This document shows positions 61,281-64,000 of a stretch of DNA of 64,000 nt, in pieces. The position numbers and the translations under genes were made by a program. Position 1 is the first letter of the stretch, and each line of letters opens with the position of its first letter. The notes below the pieces were generated by a model. It was not told where the DNA came from. It worked only from the letters and a program-made list of their open reading frames with translations, and did no database searches. The DNA is from an uncultured Roseibium sp. Lineage in GTDB: Bacteria; Pseudomonadota; Alphaproteobacteria; Rhizobiales; Stappiaceae. The DNA is taken from NCBI RefSeq assembly GCF_947499295.1, contig NZ_CANMNP010000002.1, positions 1 through 64,000 of the forward strand. Reading direction: 5' to 3'.

Positions 61281-64000
61281 TCAAAGAACGAAGTATAAGT
61301 CGTCGCTCGATTCGGAAATCCAGTTTGTCACCTGGTCGAAGACCATAGGTTTGGCGATCAGGAAACCCTGAATGGAGAAATCGCCCATCATGCGCAACCG
61401 GTCATATTGCGCCTCTGTTTCGACGCCCTCGCAAACCACGCCGATATTCAAAGAGCGGGCCAGGTGGATCAGCTGATTGACCACGGCTTCCTTCTTCGCG
61501 TCCTGAAGCATCTGGCGCGTAAAGGACCGGTCGATCTTGAGGCCGTTGATCGGCAGATCAGCAACATGCGTCAGCGATGCGTAGCCAGTGCCGAAATCGT
61601 CAAGTTCGATGTGGACGCCGAGATCATAAAGTTCTTTCAGCGCTTCAAGGTGTCCTGAACCATTGTCATTCAGAAACACTGATTCCAGAACTTCTGCGGT
61701 GACCTTGTCCGGGCTGACGCCATGGCGTTCCATCGCGGCGCTGAAGTGCTCGACCAGTTTGCCCGAGGCGAGATGGGCCGGGGACACATTGATGGAAATA
61801 CGGCCAAAATTGATGCCGCCATCGAGCCAGCTCTTTGCCGCCGCCAGCGCCTTGTTGATGACGATCTCGCCAAGGACAGGGGCAAGGCTGCTTTTCTCGA
61901 CAACCGGCAGAAATTCGCCGGGCGAGAGCTCGCCTCTTTCGGGATGTGTCCACCGTAACAGCGCCTCAACGCCGGTAACCGCCTGGCTTCTCAAATTCAC
62001 CTGAGGCTGGAAGACAAGGTAAAACTGATCGTGTTTGACGGCATCATGAAGCTCAAGCTCGATTTGCGCCTCGGTCTCGCTTTCCGCTTTCATGTTGGTT
62101 TTGAAGAACGTGTAGCGGTCTTTGCCGTTTTCCTTTGACTGATAGAGCGCCAGATCCGCGTTCACGAGGAGGGCGTCGAAAGTGTCCGCATCTTCCGGAC
62201 AGAGCGCAATCCCCATACTGACGGTTGGCCAGAAGCGATTGCCATTGAATTCCATCGGCTGGCGCATGAGGCGCCGAGCGCGCTCGCACAGCTGATTTGG
62301 ATCAGATGTGCTGCTGTTGGCCAGAATAACAAACTCGTCTCCGCCCCACCGGTAAGGAGTGCCAAGGCCGCGGCAGACTTCCCGAAGCCGTCTGCCGGTT
62401 TCCTCAAGACAATGATCACCGGCAAGATGACCGAGCGTGTCATTGACGCGCTTGAAGCCATCCATGTCCACATGAATGAGAAAAGACGGCTTGTCGTCCT
62501 TGGCAAAGAGCAACTTGGCGTCCCGCTGGCATCCAGCACGATTGGACAGTTTCGTGAGCGGATCGAAATAAGCCAGACGCTCCGCACGGTTCTTGGCCTC
62601 TCGTGTTTCCCTTTCCCGTTGGACCCGGTCCGAAACATCGTTGGCAATCGCAACAAACAGGTTGCGGTCGTGGTCCTTCAGGATCTGAACCCGTAGGTCA
62701 ACCGGGTATTCGCTGCCGTCTTTGCGTCTGTGCTCACTTTCAACCGACAGGCTGCCGCGCGCACCCTTGAGCAGGGGTGTTACATGCCTGCGAACAGTAT
62801 CCTGATCATAAAGCGGGTTGATATCCCAGATCCGGCGTGACTTCAGCTCGTCGAGATCAAAGCCAAGATTGTCGATCGCACATTTGTTTGCGTATTCGAT
62901 GCGGAACGTATCGGCGTTCAGAATATAGATCTCGTTCAGGGACGATTCCAGAATGTTGGCCAAGAGCTGGCTCTGGCGTTCAGCCTTCTGGCGGTCGGTT
63001 ATGTCATGAATGATCCCGACGATTTTCGCGGCTTCGCCATTCGGTCCGGCCAAAACGTAGCCGCGAACATAAATGCTGCAGCAGTCGTCCGGCGCAAATA
63101 CCAGGGAATGTTCAAATTCGAACTCGCTGCGGTTTTCGATTGCCTCTCGGACTACCTCGAGGTTCCTTAAGCGTTCCTTTTCAGGCACCAAATCGAGCAG
63201 TTGCCTGCGGGTTTCGCCTCCCGGCAAATCGGGTGAAAGACGGGTAATCCGGAAGAACTCTTCAGACCCGATGAATTGGTCGGTCGTCAAGTCCCGTTCC
63301 CAGCTGCCAACTCCGGCAATGCGCTGGGCCTCGAGCAATTGCGAAGCACTTTCTTCCAGTTGCCGTGTATTTTCCGCGACCATGGCTGTCAGGCGCGAAT
63401 GCGTGGTTTGCACAGAGGCTTGCAGCCTGGAGAGCAATCGGCGGATCGCGATCCAGGCAAGAAAAGCGATGCCGCCACCGGCTGAAAGCGTGAGCAGGGC
63501 CCCTTGAAGAAAGGTCCAGAAATGACCGGTGATGTTCTTCACCAGAATAAGTTTGACGTCGTGTCCGGGCATGGCAGCGCGTATGGGCAGCTCGTGGACA
63601 ATGAAAACTTGCGAATTTTGGAAATAGAACCGGTCCAGTCTGTGTAGATCGGTTGCTGAATTGGTCAATTCATTGAAATTGAATTCGGTCTTCATCGGTT
63701 CGCCAAGAACGCGATAACTGATCTGTTGACCATTCAGACTTTGAGGAATGTCTATGCTGCTCAAGTTAACGAGTTCAGCGTCGACTGCAGCCCCGGCAAC
63801 AACAAGTGAGCGCTCAATGTCGACGGCGAGTTTCAGATATCCGACAAGGTTGCCTTCGACGGTCCAGGCCTGGAAGACACTGACCACGAATTTGCCGTCG
63901 ACACTCAATTCAATGTTGTTGGTGTTGCGTGTCAGGTTTGCATTCAGGTCATTTTGAAATGCCAGGTGGGCCGGCTCTGCAACGACAGGGCTTCTCGAGC
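61281..64000 (-). CDS. Sensor diguanylate cyclase/phosphodiesterase (partial, 5' end cut)
   Basis: The last 905 or so residues of a large c-di-GMP enzyme. The frame is still open at the right edge, so the true start is outside the window. In order: part of a periplasmic cache-like sensor domain, a membrane helix (WTFLQGALLTLSAGGGIAFL), two PAS domains, GGDEF (RWGGDEFVIL) and EAL (VEALLRWTHP, DDFGTGYASL). Both catalytic motifs are complete. No RxxD inhibitory site is seen before GGDEF. It could both make and break c-di-GMP in response to an outside signal. Confidence 0.92.
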   Translation of the reverse strand, partial: SRSPVVAEPAHLAFQNDLNANLTRNTNNIELSVDGKFVVSVFQAWTVEGNLVGYLKLAVDIERSLVVAGAAVDAELVNLSSIDIPQSLNGQQISYRVLGEPMKTEFNFNELTNSATDLHRLDRFYFQNSQVFIVHELPIRAAMPGHDVKLILVKNITGHFWTFLQGALLTLSAGGGIAFLAWIAIRRLLSRLQASVQTTHSRLTAMVAENTRQLEESASQLLEAQRIAGVGSWERDLTTDQFIGSEEFFRITRLSPDLPGGETRRQLLDLVPEKERLRNLEVVREAIENRSEFEFEHSLVFAPDDCCSIYVRGYVLAGPNGEAAKIVGIIHDITDRQKAERQSQLLANILESSLNEIYILNADTFRIEYANKCAIDNLGFDLDELKSRRIWDINPLYDQDTVRRHVTPLLKGARGSLSVESEHRRKDGSEYPVDLRVQILKDHDRNLFVAIANDVSDRVQRERETREAKNRAERLAYFDPLTKLSNRAGCQRDAKLLFAKDDKPSFLIHVDMDGFKRVNDTLGHLAGDHCLEETGRRLREVCRGLGTPYRWGGDEFVILANSSTSDPNQLCERARRLMRQPMEFNGNRFWPTVSMGIALCPEDADTFDALLVNADLALYQSKENGKDRYTFFKTNMKAESETEAQIELELHDAVKHDQFYLVFQPQVNLRSQAVTGVEALLRWTHPERGELSPGEFLPVVEKSSLAPVLGEIVINKALAAAKSWLDGGINFGRISINVSPAHLASGKLVEHFSAAMERHGVSPDKVTAEVLESVFLNDNGSGHLEALKELYDLGVHIELDDFGTGYASLTHVADLPINGLKIDRSFTRQMLQDAKKEAVVNQLIHLARSLNIGVVCEGVETEAQYDRLRMMGDFSIQGFLIAKPMVFDQVTNWISESSDDLYFVL

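Noticed and set aside
61272..61290. CGTTCT/AGAACG hairpin at the end of the GGDEF-EAL gene as a terminator
   Set aside because: It is only six bases long, overlaps the stop codon and lacks a T run.

Overview
The window is a 64 kb chromosomal segment of an alphaproteobacterium. It is most like the Hyphomicrobiales/Stappiaceae group (Roseibium/Labrenzia/Stappia-like); this is inferred from gene content and moderate GC, not from a search. Pointers are hisS-hisZ-hisG, a TipF-like EAL protein, a CheY/CheZ pair, DUF2927, a TAXI-TRAP transporter with a sulfatase, the lspA-ileS/M16/ribF/mutL neighbourhood, and groESL under a CIRCE operator. I see no rRNA, tRNA, insertion sequence, prophage or CRISPR array.

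Layout. 1-10.3 kb: glycolate oxidase Fe-S subunit (glcF), ClC chloride channel, L,D-transpeptidase, a DUF2927 protein, a first cheZ, 3-methyladenine glycosylase I and the hisS-hisZ-hisG operon. 10.7-14.3 kb: an envelope glycosylation cluster (GT2-GtrA fusion, GT39 transferase, and a ChbG/YdjC-like protein that has lost its metal site). 14.4-17.3 kb: a probable nitric-oxide/low-oxygen response locus with a CRP-type regulator, an NsrR-type Rrf2 repressor, a group III truncated haemoglobin and two tiny membrane proteins, plus a near-consensus NsrR box and a CRP-type palindrome. 17.5-24.3 kb: a MacAB/Lol-like exporter, slyX, a GST, an HTTM-DCC fusion, and a VOC gene broken by one amber codon. 24.4-26.6 kb: an SRPBCC-YciI-ECF42 sigma operon. 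26.6-32.4 kb: a TAXI-TRAP transporter, a sulfatase and a LysR regulator. 32.5-34.7 kb: groESL.

34.8-39.8 kb: a secreted unknown, a sigma-54 activator with an unusual receiver, a tail-anchored unknown, and TipF-like EAL. 39.9-50.5 kb: two M16 peptidases (one inactive), a lipoprotein, lspA, ileS, a GT87 transferase, ribF and a MaoC hydratase. 50.7-52 kb: cheY and a second cheZ. 52-58.7 kb: HAD phosphatase, mutL (with endonuclease motif), alpha/beta hydrolase, tadA, an rluB-like pseudouridine synthase with a long basic tail, and rsmD. 58.7-64 kb: a nested palindrome, an MBL-fold protein, a small unknown, a patatin phospholipase, and a PAS-PAS-GGDEF-EAL sensor running off the right edge.

Most of the window is ordinary core genome. 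The most interesting parts are the NsrR/CRP-haemoglobin locus with its tiny membrane proteins, the catalytically dead ChbG paralogue next to two glycosyltransferases, the ECF42 operon with a candidate autoregulatory promoter, and the paired-domain unknown beside the sigma-54 activator. All domain calls are made by eye from motifs.
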